The notes under the pieces were generated by a model. The model was not told the origin of the DNA. It worked only from the letters and a program-made list of their open reading frames with translations, and made no database searches. Shown here one piece after another: positions 1-13,300 of a DNA stretch of 64,000 bases (positions within the stretch are counted from its first letter, which is position 1; each line of letters opens with the position of its first letter). The position numbers were made by a program, and so were the translations under genes. The DNA comes from Antedon mediterranea (lineage: Eukaryota > Echinodermata > Crinoidea > Comatulida > Antedonidae), in NCBI RefSeq assembly GCF_964355755.1, contig NC_092678.1, positions 8,964,922 to 9,028,921 on the forward strand, given 5' to 3'.

Positions 1-600
1 AAATTAAGGAAGCGTTTGTTCTACCTCGGGGAATCGCCTTCCAGATCTTAACCATTGATAATTACTATGAGTGGATGGGCCTTGTCTTTCATTATGATAC
101 TAACTTTATCATAAACTTTAACATTATCAATCATGATTAAAATTGTCTGATTAATAATTCTACATGCCTTATTTACTAAACATTGTACATTCTTTAGGTC
201 TGATTTCCTTAAGCTACTGAACCATATCAAACAGCTATAATCCAAAACACTTTGCATAACCGACTTATAAAACAGACCTAGTATTTGTCAACATTAAATG
301 AGTTTAATTTTCTTAAAAAGTATAATCTGGTGTTACCTAGACCTAATTAAATTGCATTGTTCTCTCCAATTAAGTTTGTCGTCAATTACCATACCTAGAT
401 ATTTATACTTGGATACAATATTGAGAAGTTGTAATCAACTTTCTGTTTGTTGAAAAGAGAGATCTTATTTATCTTCTCGATATTGTGGGCGGTCTCTTTA
501 TTTCATAAAGTATAGTGTTGGGATGACAAATCCACTGAGAAAACCTTGAAAGCAGTTTTTCCTGGTTTGGATCTGTCTATGTGATGAAACATTAACACAA
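1..600 (-). mobile_element. Decayed LINE reverse transcriptase fragment
   Basis: On the minus strand, 361-430 translates to YKYLGMVIDDKLNW, the motif that follows the RT palm in many non-LTR retrotransposons. Positions 48-257 give a segment with LDYSCLIWFSSL and LVNKACRII, typical of the RT C-terminal thumb region. The two parts are interrupted by stops and frame changes, and the copy runs off the left edge, so it is a dead fragment. The clade (CR1, L2 or RTE-like) cannot be decided from this piece. Confidence 0.75.
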
Positions 601-639
601 GGCTTTTGCATTAGAAACAAAGATAAACTTAATCCATTA

Positions 640-1023
640 ATCAACAACATACTGTTTATTACAAAACACAATCTGTTTTTTCATTTGGCTTTTTAAAGAA
701 CACATTAGTAACAAACATCACAGAACCATGCAGAAAACCATCAATACATTATTAAAGTGCGGATGTCTGCAATTTACATCTACATTACAATACAGAACAG
801 ATCAAAATGCGCTCAATCAAAGTTGTATACCTTCAACAAAACTAAGCGTTTGCAACCTTTAAAACATTCTTCTGTAAAAATAAGGTATGTAGTTTTAAAG
901 AGTTTCTTCATATAATAATAATAATTAATAATCATGCACATATCATTAAATAAAACAATATAAGAACCCTTTTAGTTTGTAAAGCCCAGCCTGTTATATA
1001 TGAACAAAGAAATTATATAATAA
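640..1023 (-). other. TASOR: Probable 3' UTR of the TASOR-like gene
   Basis: AT-rich stretch directly after the TAA stop at 1024-1026, with no coding potential. It ends near an AATAAA hexamer on the minus strand (655-660). The cleavage site would be 10-30 bases beyond, near 625-645. The extent is inferred from the hexamer only. Confidence 0.5.
655..660 (-). terminator. Polyadenylation signal AATAAA
   Basis: Perfect AATAAA on the minus strand (TTTATT on plus), about 365 nt after the stop codon of the 19-exon gene. It is the clearest canonical hexamer before the LINE fragment begins. Confidence 0.5.
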
Positions 1024-1369
1024 TTATAATAGTGTGTTAATTGCAGACCGATAATTCGTATTCCTAATAAAATTCCTCCAAAAGTTTGATAAAGCAAGAT
1101 CCAGGGTTGGCACAATCATCACTAACATTTGAATGTGCACAGATCTGTATTTTTTCCATAATTCCAGGCAATGCTGCCTGCATTTAGGCCATAGACATAT
1201 AGATCGAAAATATTTTACTTTTTGAACATAGTGCATTTTTTTATACAAATCTGTATGTACACGTACTTCATACAAAATTGGTGAAAAAAAACTGTATACT
1301 ATCAATAAAATAATTTTTTCATCAAGGATAAAAATGAATTCTTTCATTAACATTGATAAGTTTTTTATC
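1024..1369 (-). CDS. TASOR: TASOR-like exon 19, terminal (aa 2264-2378)
   Basis: Acceptor CTAGAG at 1370-1375, stop TAA at 1024-1026. Encodes a compact, Trp/Cys/Tyr-containing domain (FRSICLWPKCRQHCLELWKK; VMIVPTLDLALSNFWRNF) unlike the disordered upstream exons. By position it corresponds to the C-terminal PIN-like domain of the TASOR family; that assignment is inference. Confidence 0.75.
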
Positions 1370-4300
1370 CTCTAGTAGATATACAATTGAGTACAGTATA
1401 CTGTGTGCAAAAGGATTACCAAAATTTAATTCCAAATTATTATGTCATCATCCATTACGAGAGAGTTTTACCTTCACCAAAAACTTATTAAATTGTTTAT
1501 GAAGTTGAACATAATTTGCATTTTTTTAAATGATTTTGAATGCTGTAAATGTAAAATTTACAGAACGTGGTATAATTTAGATATAAATATATTTTAATAC
1601 TTAAAACACTAAAGAAAAGCATTGAGAACCTTTTGTTTTTTCTAAATTGATTATTTAAAATAAACATTTTTGTTGGAACAAGAGCTGTTAAATCTGTTCA
1701 TGCCTATGCCTATTGTTTGCTCCTAGCAAGATGCTTAATATGCCAAATAAATATTATTATTATTATTAAGTTGTTCAAGATTATATAATTAATGTATTGC
1801 ATTGTTGGCAAAAACTTAAAAATATGAAATTGTAAGTATAGCAAGGAAATGAACAGTTTACTTTGAATAGTGGTATTATCATGTGATCTGAGCAAGCAAG
1901 AACAAATCCTCACCTTGTATCTTGGATATTACTTGTGTTTATGCGGCCCTGGACACCGAGACTACTATCTAACCCGAGAATTACAGATGTAACCTTTATT
2001 AAGAAAAATATTTTTAAAAATAAATTATGTACATGAATCATACTACTGTAATTTGTAAAAAGAATATACTGTATATTACTGTTTTCCGTAACCACAAATA
2101 GATGTAGGCACTACCTTAATTTAGTAAAAAACTAAAGTGTATGTTATTTGTCATACGGAAAAATGTTAAAAAGCTTCATTTTTTAAAAGCTTATATTTGT
2201 TAGATCTGCTCACACATGGTATTACATAAACATGCGACATTATCAAAGTTGAGGTACTCAAAAACAACAATTAAAGCCTAACGTTTAAAATCAAAGGTAC
2301 ATCACCAGCGATTTCAATCATGTATTGGACAGCATCAAAATCACTAATGCATCAGCAAGATCTGGATTTGACTGCTTACGTATCCAGAGATAAAAACAAC
2401 TCAACACAATGCTAAACTGTAAACACCAAAAATGTGTATGCCTTATTGATATGAGTTCAGTTCCTTAACATATTGCTTTATTTGAATAGTCATTCCATGC
2501 ATTTTAAACAATGTAATGATGAACTCTAAATCATCATTTTTACACCTGGGTGGAAAGAGGCAAACATAAGTGTCTTGCATATCGATACAAGCATGCGCTG
2601 ATAGTTGGATTCAAACTCACAATCTCACAATCAGTAATCCAACATCCAACACACTGCACCATACGCAGTTAACATAGATATGAAGATGATTTACCTTTTG
2701 AACTGATCTGGCAGGACTTGCAATTGTTTGATCTCCGTTTAAACTTATTGATAATTTACATTGATCATCCATTTGGTGACAACTTCCCAAATTAAGAGAG
2801 GTGGGATCCTTTGGAAAAATACCAATCATTTGTTGTGGTTTTGATCTTGACTGTGGTTTATTAGACCAACCATCAATCTCTTCTTGTTCTGGTGGATGAA
2901 TAGAACAATTTGGTACATCAGCAACAAGGTTCAAGTTACACTTTACATTGTTTACTTCCTTCGATTGAACAGATTCAAGACTATCTAATTGTTTACCACT
3001 TTTTAATATAGATGCAGGTTCCTTTAAAGTAACATCGACCACATTCCGAGTTTCTGATCTTGATTCTTGTTTGGTATCCGAATAACTATCAAGCTTTTCT
3101 TGTTTTGATGGATGTAAAGAAGGAGTCTGAGTAGTTTGTATGTCAGAAACAAGTTTCAAGTTACAATGGACGTTGTTAACTTCTTTTGATCGAACTAACA
3201 TTGGACGATTTGAGATACGACTTTCAATTTGCTTCACATTAGTCTTCAAACTCTTACACGCTGCAGCTCCAATAACAGGAATAGGTGCTCCTTCGGCAAC
3301 AACATTTTTATTACAAGTAATATCATGCACCATTGGTTTTTGCGGTATCGCTTTTTCCTTGCTAATAAATATTGAACTTGATTTTGTCAAATTCAGTTTG
3401 ATGGGCTTAATCTTTGGCAGCTTCTTGGTAGCTACGTTATCTTCATCTTTCACGGTGCAACCTTTTCTCTCTGGTCCATCTTTTAAGTCAACATTCTCAT
3501 GGTCAGATAATGTTTTTGAATCAACTTCATGAAATGTTTTTACAAATGATTTGAGATCTCCTTGTCTATGAGACATAATTTCATCCTGAATATCATTTGA
3601 AATATTTGGTTTAAATTCCACTGCACTTGCTTTAGTAAAAGGAACAGCAGGTACATCATAATTATACAATTCGTACAATTTTTTACATTTTTCTCGGAAT
3701 GAACCAGACTCAAACGTTTTCTTACATCCAATCTTCTCTACTTCTTCAAAAAGTAGCTTATCTTCTATATCCGAGACGGACACTGTATCTGACGTTGTTT
3801 CGGTTGAACAAATTTCAACAACCTAGTTTTAAGATTAAATAGTTTTTTGTTAGTCAATTTTTATAATTGCTAGTATAGTTCAAAATAGCACAACCAGATC
3901 AGTTCACTAGTTGTAATGATTAAACTTAATGCAAATGGTCAGGAAGATCATTCGCAGTCACAGCCTTAAGTGAGCAAAATCGAGCAATTTCATATAATTC
4001 TATATTTTGTACCTGTGTTTGAGTCATTGGTATTTTGCATGTTGTGTAATAGCAACGGTTAAATGTATGTTTGTATATGTTCAAATATTGCTCCTTTTTG
4101 GAGGTGAGCGGGGAAGAGGAATAACGCCTAAAGTGTTAAACAAAAAATAAAATGTCTAACAATATATTAATTAAGGATGTATTGTTCCCCGAAAACATGA
4201 AAAATGAAGATTTAAATAATCAGATTTTGGATAGAAGACAAGCGATCGGCATAACATTGCCGACAGACAATTGGCCGACTGGATAATTCTCCCAAAATCG

Positions 4301-7300
4301 TCTTACACTTATTATAAAATACAAGTTTTTAACCGACATTATGAAAAGTGACCTGCATTACAGCATTGCTATAAGAACGTGTTACTATTATTGTAATTTT
4401 AACATTCTATGGACAACAAAATTTTCACTGCAATTTTTTAGTCCTGTATCTAAGATTCATTCAATGTCATTGTAGCTGTAATGTTTAATCTCTCTATTTA
4501 TACTAGTTTTAGTTACGGAATATCTGTAAAAAAATTATTAACAAAGGTTTTTTGCAGATTCATACTCTATCAAATACCAATATACACCAAAAAATTCCTC
4601 CAGACATCAGATAGAGAAAGTGGTTAAATTTGACATTTGACCTTACAAGGCATATGACACTGCAACTCGGTAACCATTGGTCCGAGAGACTTAGTTTTGG
4701 CACCAAAATGTTCCTTATATACATATTTATATTTACTATAACAAAGTATTTTTTTTTTTAATTCATTAGAAATGGTGGAAAATGACCTTTGACCTTTTAA
4801 GCATACAACAGGTGTATCTCAGTGATCCTTGATCCTAGAGACTTACTTTTGTCACCAAAATGTTCCTTATATACATATTTATATTTCCTATAATTAAGTA
4901 TTTTTTCAAAAATTCATGAGAAATGGTGGAAAATGACCTTTAATTAACCTTTTAAGGCATATAACACATGTATATCGGCGGTCCTTGGTCCTAGAGACTT
5001 ACTTTTGGCATCAAAATGTTTCTTATATACATATTTATACAGTATTTCTTGTAATAAAGTATTTTATAAAAAATGAATTAGAAATGGTGGAAAATCATGC
5101 TCTTATATGGTCATGAAGCTGTATTCTGAAGACCATTGGTTGTAGTAGAGATTCTAATTGGCATATTCATATATATTAAGTAATAAAGTATTCTTTATCT
5201 CCTATATCATATATTGCATTCTTGTATAATAAATTAAAATTCAAAATAAACATTTATTTCTTTCAATTGCAGAATAGAAACATAATAAAGAACAACAATG
5301 AAACGTAATAATAAGATTTAAAAAAATAAAATGTAACATACAAATCATAACTTTCATCAGAGAATCATTAAAAGAATGTCAAAATTTCAATTCTGTGTAA
5401 TAAAAAATAGAAAGCAAAAGAAGGTGGCAAAGTCCAAAGGGAGAGTCTGAGTGGGAGGAGTCATATATTAACAAAGGTTTGAAACAAAACGTGATTACAC
5501 ACACAAAACAAACACACACCCATAATGTATCCCTATCCCAAAAAGTTAATTATGTCTTCTAACCTCACATATTTTGTTCTTGTATAATCATGTATCCCTC
5601 TCCGAAAAACTTAATGTCTCCTCCTAATCTCATATGTTACATATATGGGATGCTTATGGGATCGGATCTTTTCTGTTCTCTATGGGCCATACCGGCTCTG
5701 TATTGGAAATGGGAAAAATATTTGGTCCCATGTCTGACCCATAACAGGAAAAACTTAACTTAACCTATATGGATTTGCCTGAATGAACCCTCTAAGGACC
5801 CTTTTGGGATCTCTATGTGGTGCGCTACATAAGGCCCTGTATTACTATTAATAATTAATATGGGGTAAAGAGTTCATAGATTGGACCATATAATTATAAT
5901 AAAACTAAATGTGCACCCTTGATCTTGATTATAGATTTTCCCAAATGAACCCCAGGCCGATCTTCCATGAACCCTTCTGGGTTCTCCATGTGGGGCTACA
6001 AGAGGCCCTATATTGGAAATACTGTATGTAGGATGAAAATGTGGGTTCATATAGATATGTCCATGAAATAAATCTGCCTGTGCACCCTCGATCCTTAAGG
6101 AACATTTATTGATTTACCCAAATTAAACCCACGGTCCTCCATGGATCTCTTCAGGGTTCAATATTCGTTCCAATTCTCAGAATCGTCTCCTGCTAAAGTG
6201 AAGACCATCTCATATGGTCACCATGCATTATCTTATGCAGCTCCTATGATTTGGAATTCTCTTCCAAACTGCATTAAAGATGCACAGTCGGTGGCTTTTT
6301 TTAAGAGGCTTCTTAAGACATATTTTTTAAGATATATTGTTTAATAAAGCATATTAATCCCATTTTTTATCCTTTTCCATGCCACCTAGGTTGTTTTAGA
6401 TCTAGTTTAAGTAGGCTAGGAGGCACTTGAGTCCGGGATGACCGAGCCACAACTGGTGCTGACTGAGGTTTGGTTTTTTTTTTTGGCTTTTTTAACACTG
6501 TATTATGTTGTCCAATAACTTCTGACCATTCTGGTTCACTATTGCTATCAATTTTTCTGATTTTCTGATGGGTGATTCAGTAACTTTTTCCAAAATATGT
6601 TGCATTATGCCAAGTATAAACATATGAATTGTGAACAATTTGACACCAAAATTGGCTCCATACGACAAATATTTATAAATTTATATTATTAAAATAATAG
6701 AAATTAGAATAAATAAACTTATAAATTTTTGTCAAAGGTCAATAACCACACTTCCGGTCATTTTCAAGCAAGATCTTCTGTTAAACTCAATATAAATATA
6801 TATCTTGGGAACAATTTGCTCCTAGTTTTAATTCCCTCCGACCTGCCGTTACTTAGATATGGCAAAAAGAGGTCAAAGGTCAATAACCACACTTCCGGTC
6901 ATTTTCAAGCAAGATCTTCTGTTAAACTAAATATAAATATATATCTTGGGAACAATTTGCTCCTAGTTTTATTTCTCTCCGACCTGCCGTTACTTTTAGA
7001 TATGGCGAAAAGAGGTCAAAGGTCAAAATTGCTGAAAATGGGGTTTCCGGTAAATTTTACAAAAAAAATTTCTATTATAACTAATATTAACATATACATT
7101 GTAAACAATTTGACACCAAAATTAATTCAATAAAATATAGCATGTTTGTATGCAAATAGTGGCCATTTTGTTTACATGATAAACAGTGAGTGTTGACAAA
7201 GTGCGAGGCAGCAAGGCACGCGAGGCAAGCGAGGCATGCCAAATATTTGTGCGAGGCATCATTTTATCATTTCCAAAAGTGCGAGGCATGCGAGGCATAT

Positions 7301-10300
7301 AGTTTACAATTTCAAAAAGGTGCGAGGCATATCTTAACGTGCTATTATGCTATATTATAGGCCTAATAATCAATCGATACAAGCGTATCTAAATAGATTC
7401 GTGTATACACTCATCATGTTGTTTATTTTTATGTAACGATTGTTTTTTCATTCAAGTCATATCGTGTCAAATTTTACTTTTACAAAAGTGCCCAAACTAC
7501 GTTTCAAAAATCTGAACGACAGTCTTCAACTTTCGATAAACAATAATTGTTATAGCGACACACTCATCAAATGACTGCAATGTTTGTTGGCATTTCGAGC
7601 GTGTTCACTCACATGTCTCTCGAACATAGCAGAGTGAAAATAATATTTTGTCACACCCCTGCGCCTAGATCCGGTAGACCCGAGAGATGGAAAATCCCTC
7701 TGTACTATTTAGCAGGTAGCGGAATGATTCAGCCCTCAGCTCAGAGGATTGTGGTGCATTCCCCTCCTATAGCACGTGGTTTCAGCAGCAACGCACAGAC
7801 TTCTCTCTGAGCGGCGTGCCAAAGACATTTTTGACATTCCATTCTCTAGGAACAACACGTGTACCTCTCTCGCAAATAAGGTGAACAGCGATTGCCAGGA
7901 CAAGTTCAATAACTGGCGGTGAATAAAAGGTAACTGATATGGCGATCCAATAACATGCCGCAAAGAAAAAAATTGCGACAGAATTCTGGAGCGCGTGTGA
8001 AAAAAGACTTACGTCCGACAATTGTAATACTAGGCCTAAAATTAAACTTTAGCTAATATGCTTAGCCCTAACCTAGATAAGAGGCCTATGTAGAAAATAA
8101 TTTAATCAATTTTGATATAATAATAATTGGTGTAATATTTAATAATGATACACTATTCCTGTTTTAGTAAGCTAGGTATATTACGAACGATTTTTATTTA
8201 TTGTTGTTCATGTCGTACACACTAATAAACCTGGCGCTAGTTTCCTTCGCTTGTATTTTTACTCCAAATTTGATAACTAACTTTATCGTGTGAATACCAC
8301 ACCTTAGAAGTATACCTCATGAGTACTTTAATGAAAGAATCACATAAAAAGTAACAAATAAATCCTTAAATTAATGATTTTACAGGCGTATTTCTCGCAC
8401 ACTGTTCGCGAATTTCACTTATTCAATGTTCAATATTTTTGTTTCTATGGAGCGCCAAAAGAGCAACGATAATAGAGGACTAAAACTCAGTGGAATGCGT
8501 CAATTTCTCATGCATTTATTGGTGAAAAACACGTTTTATTTCAATATATTTGTTAATTTGTCAATAAAAATGCTGTAATATGTTACTGCTGATACTGTTC
8601 TGTTTTCAAAGAATAATAATCGATCCTAAATCAACATCACTACCTAGTCTAGACCTAGGACATCCTACTAAGGATATTATGATGAATTTTTCTATTTTAT
8701 TCTTTAAAAGGTTACCGAAACCGTGTACATTATCAACAGTACACCGGTGAACAGTAACATTTTTCCTTACTGACAGTGACAAAATCTATTGAAATTGTAC
8801 TTGATTTTCACCAAATAATGCGTTAAATATAAATGGATTCCACAGAGTTTTTAGCCCTCTAATTAATTTTGCTCTTTTGGCGTTCCATAGAAACCAAAAT
8901 ATTGAACATTGAGTGTGCGAAATGCGAGAAAAACAACGTCTGTAAAATCACCAATTTAATGGATTTATTGTTACTTTTATGTGATTTTTCTTCATTAAAG
9001 TAGGCCTACTAATTCTAAGCTGTGGTATTCAGGATAAAGTTGGTTAAAATACAAGGCAGGTGCAAAAGGAAACTAGCCTAGCGGGCCTAGGCCTAGGCTA
9101 CTTCAATTTTGATGATTTCCTGCCTTGCAATTTTGAGAAATGATAAAATGATGCCTCGCATTTTTTGATGATGGTAAAATGATGCCTCGCATACATTTCT
9201 GACTTGCCTCGCATGCCTTCCCTGCCTCGCATGCCTCGCTGCCTCGCACTTTGTTACTACCCATAAACAGTACAGAGTACATGATAAACATGATATTTCT
9301 CAGTTTTAGTCTCAATAACTTCAATCTACACCTATGTCCACAATCAACTATCAAATGATTCAAATTTTTTTACACATGATCATTATATTGGAAAGATATT
9401 TTTAGAGAAGTTTCGATACCATTGCGTGCTACCTGTACCTTTTTTTTTTTTTGGTGTAAAAAATATAATTTTGTTGTTTTTTTGGAAAAAATGCTTATAA
9501 ATTAGTATTAATTGACCAAAATTCATACTATAACCCAATATACACCTGCATAACTATATATCAAAATAAAGATAATTTAATAAGCTATCATTTGGTACTA
9601 AATAAAACGGGGTACATTTAAAATTCACAACGTTATTAAAACAATAACAGGCGTATCTCTAATTTGACACCAAATGACCTTTGACCTCAAAATTACCCCC
9701 TTTCCCCAGCTCAAAATTCATGGAGGAATTTTTTGGAATGACTTGGGATGCATTAGAACATGAATCCACTGAAAAACCTTTGTTAATAATTATTTCACAG
9801 ATTTGTATTTTTTTTACCTAAAATTCCCTAACTATTTGGTATGGAGTATGAATTATGTTACCTTATTTTTTGATTTCATCTTTTTCCTGTGGACTGTAGA
9901 CAGTATTCCATCAATCAAAGATTGACTCATATCATCACCATCTATGCTCACATTTCTAACAAAGTAAACAAAATGCAATCATTTAACAAATGTACTGATG
10001 GATACAGCATCAAGTATTGCACCACCGAAGAAACCAAATGAGTTGAGGACAAGGAAATAGAGAAATTAGAAAATAATAATAAAGATTTCATACAATAACA
10101 ATTCTAAATGGTCAGCTAATTACCTCAGCTCACCTCAGGTTATGTGCGGTATAAAATTTCGCAAAGATTTCGTTGCGCAATTTGAGAAGCAAATCTTCAC
10201 AATTCAAGATTATTTCAGCCTGTATTATTAGTTATCCGCTTGGTAGAGCAGATAACTCCTTGTTATTGTATGAGATCAATATTTTTTTTTTGTATTATAC

Positions 10301-13300
10301 TTCTTTCCATCCTTCCTTTTTGTGGATCGCGTTTCTCTAAAATGTGTAAACATAACATTTCATAACTTTGACAACATATGGGCATTTACGTGAAGTTGTG
10401 CACCTCCTATTTTTGAATGACGTCATAGTTGCGCAACGGAACTTACGCGCAATTTTATGAATTTCAATGATTGATCATAGATTAAAAACCAAAAGTCATT
10501 TAGTATTGACACTTTGACAAAATTTAAGTCATATCAGGGGAAAACTTTCTACGGATTAAAAATGGCATGTTTCACAAGAAGTTACGCGCGCACGCGCATT
10601 TAAAATTTCAAAATGCGCAAAATTAACTTCTAATCAACTTTTTATGCGTTTCTTGTCATTTTGAGCTTGTCAAAAATTCCCATATTTTTTTCTCTTGAAT
10701 TATATTTTTCAAGCCTTTCCTAGTAATTTTAAAAACAATTTAGACCTTTTCCAGTTTAAATAACGCCACACGAACACGTTGAATTAGACAATTTGTGCGC
10801 GTTTTTTATAAAAAAGCTTTAAAAATCGTCAAAATAATGTCTTTCTTTAAACAGTCATAATTTCTAAAGTAAACCGTGAACCGTTTATTTTTATTACAAA
10901 ATCTAGAAGTTGATGAGTTGTAGATATGGGATCATCCATCGATAAGGCTAAAAAAAACATTTTGACGTCATCGTATGGCCACACAAATGTAAAATATAGG
11001 ATTTTTGTCTCTTTCGTTATTGCTCATCACATTCAATGCAGCGCATCACGCTTAACAGTATTCCTTTTTCTCCTACATTTATATATTGTCTAGGTCAATC
11101 AACTTTCTTTAGCATGAGATAAAAATATTTTAATTTTTATGACGTCATCATGCCTAAAAATGTTAATTACGTGGGTCATTAATTTCATCTTTACAGTAAA
11201 TTTTAATCTGTAATAGCTCGTAAGAATAAAATGTGATAATCACGATTAAAACGTTTTCTGGAAGCTATTGGATTGTAGATACGAATTCATGTAAACATTT
11301 TGCCAATCGGATGTTGTGACGTCATCATAATGGCCAGTTGAATAAAAAAAGTTGTATTTTCATATTTTGCGTAATAGTTCATCACATTTAAAAGGGTGCG
11401 CATCTATATTTTACGTATTCAAATTTCTTCTACACGTTAATGTGTTGTTCCTGAGATAATTTCCTTCTGAAATGGCTATCTAAGTGTTTCATTTTGATAC
11501 CGTCGCCATGTTAAAAATTGGAATAAATGGCGGGTCCCGTAATTTCACCTATTCTACACTGTATGTAATATGTATACAGATTATACTGTTTGCATGTATA
11601 TACTATATATCACACAAAACTGACAGAATTCAGCACTAACAGCATATCATATTCTTCAGTTCTTGTCATAATGCCATAATCTTCATCTGTGTGCAATATT
11701 CCAACGTATGACGTGCACGTGGCGTTTGTCGTGGTGCGGATAACTAACTCGTCAAAGTGACGAGTTTCATGTCTAGTTACAATTAAATACACAAGTGGCT
11801 ATTATATTGAAATATGTATATTTAGAATTAGATTATTACATCAATTTTAACTAAACTGATTTTGGTTGAAGAAAATGATTTGCACATTTGTAAAATATCT
11901 GTTGAACATTTAACGTGAAAACTGTTTTATTTTTTATTTTTATAGATTTGAGGGTTCTATTTTTGCACAAATGTGGTTGAGAGGAAGCATAAGAGAAGAT
12001 GGAGAGATGAAATAACCAAATACACAAACGCGGCAACCTAGACGAGAATGGCATATGATAGAAGAAAATGGAAATTGCTAGGCGAGGGCTATACCCAACA
12101 TGGATGAACACAGCCTGATGATGACAAACAAACCTTTTGACTTTAAACAAAATGCAATCTCAAATTAGGGATACTTTACTACTTTGTTTTAAACTTTAAT
12201 TAAATTGCACTATTATCATACCTGTTCATATGTAAGCTATGGAGAACACATTTAACAAGTTCATCCTCTTTAGATGTAGCATTGGCCCACCAGTCTGTAC
12301 GGTTGATACCACAAATAACTTGTATGGTTAAATCATTTCTTCCTTTGCGTTTTACAATCATGTTAGGCCTTGATTGACACAAGGTCTTTATAAAACTCTT
12401 CTGGCCTTCTACATCATTGCTACTAGAGTCTTCATTAATACTGCGGTTTTGAGGCTTCTTTATTCTATGTACATTGTTATAGAAATGTAGTATATTCTCT
12501 TCACTGGAGTCAAAATCTCTGTCGGTCAAGGTATCTCTTTTTAACTTTTTATCCTTTTTCTCAGAAAAATAAGATGGTGCAATGAGCTTTCTTTTAGAGA
12601 GCAAATCTGTTTTGTGAGTTGTCACAGAATGTATATGTGTTTCAGATGATTGACAATGGAGGGTTTGAAACATTTTTCCACTTGACTCATCCGACCACTT
12701 CATATGTGATTCTTCAGATGAATGTTCATGTTTAATTGGTAGTTCATATGATTGTCTAACTAGTTCTTTAGTTGATTGCTTCTCGTTCTTGGATGATGGT
12801 TGAACATCTACCTCAAACATCATTTTGTTTTGTTTCTCATACAAATGATGTCCTTCAGATAACTGTCTGATTTGATCTGAACATAATCTATTTTCCTCGT
12901 TACATGATTGATAGCTGTTTACACAAGACCATGGTTTAATAGGTTCAGATAAATGTGTAGTGTTCACCTCTGATGCCTGCCTGATTGGATCTAGAGATGA
13001 TATACTTCCCTCCTTAAATGATTTCTGACTTTCCTCCTTAGACAATAGTTTATTTTGTTCGTCAGATAAATGTTGAATGTGTACACTAGATGATTTCAGA
13101 TCTGAACATAATGTAGTTTTTTCATTTCTTGATCGTTGATTTTTAATTTCAAACAATTGTTTGCTTTGTTCCTCAGATAAATCTTGACTGGGTGCATCAG
13201 ATGATTGCTTTAATAGATCTACACAAAATCCATTTTCATTCTTACATGTACTTGGTCTTTCTACCTCAGGTTCTTGTTCTTTAGCTACAAGTATACTGTG

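Noticed and set aside
1950-1968. Alternative acceptor TTAG for exon 18
   Set aside because: Using it in phase 0 gives a stop after nine codons; the acceptor at 1949-1950 keeps the frame open and the downstream phase consistent.
3140-3532. Plus-strand 130-codon frame
   Set aside because: It is antisense to the conserved, in-phase TASOR exon 17 and has hydrophobic shadow composition.
7571-8021. Overlapping ~79-codon frames on both strands in the foldback
   Set aside because: They lie inside the spacer of a foldback element, overlap one another on opposite strands and match no transposase pattern.
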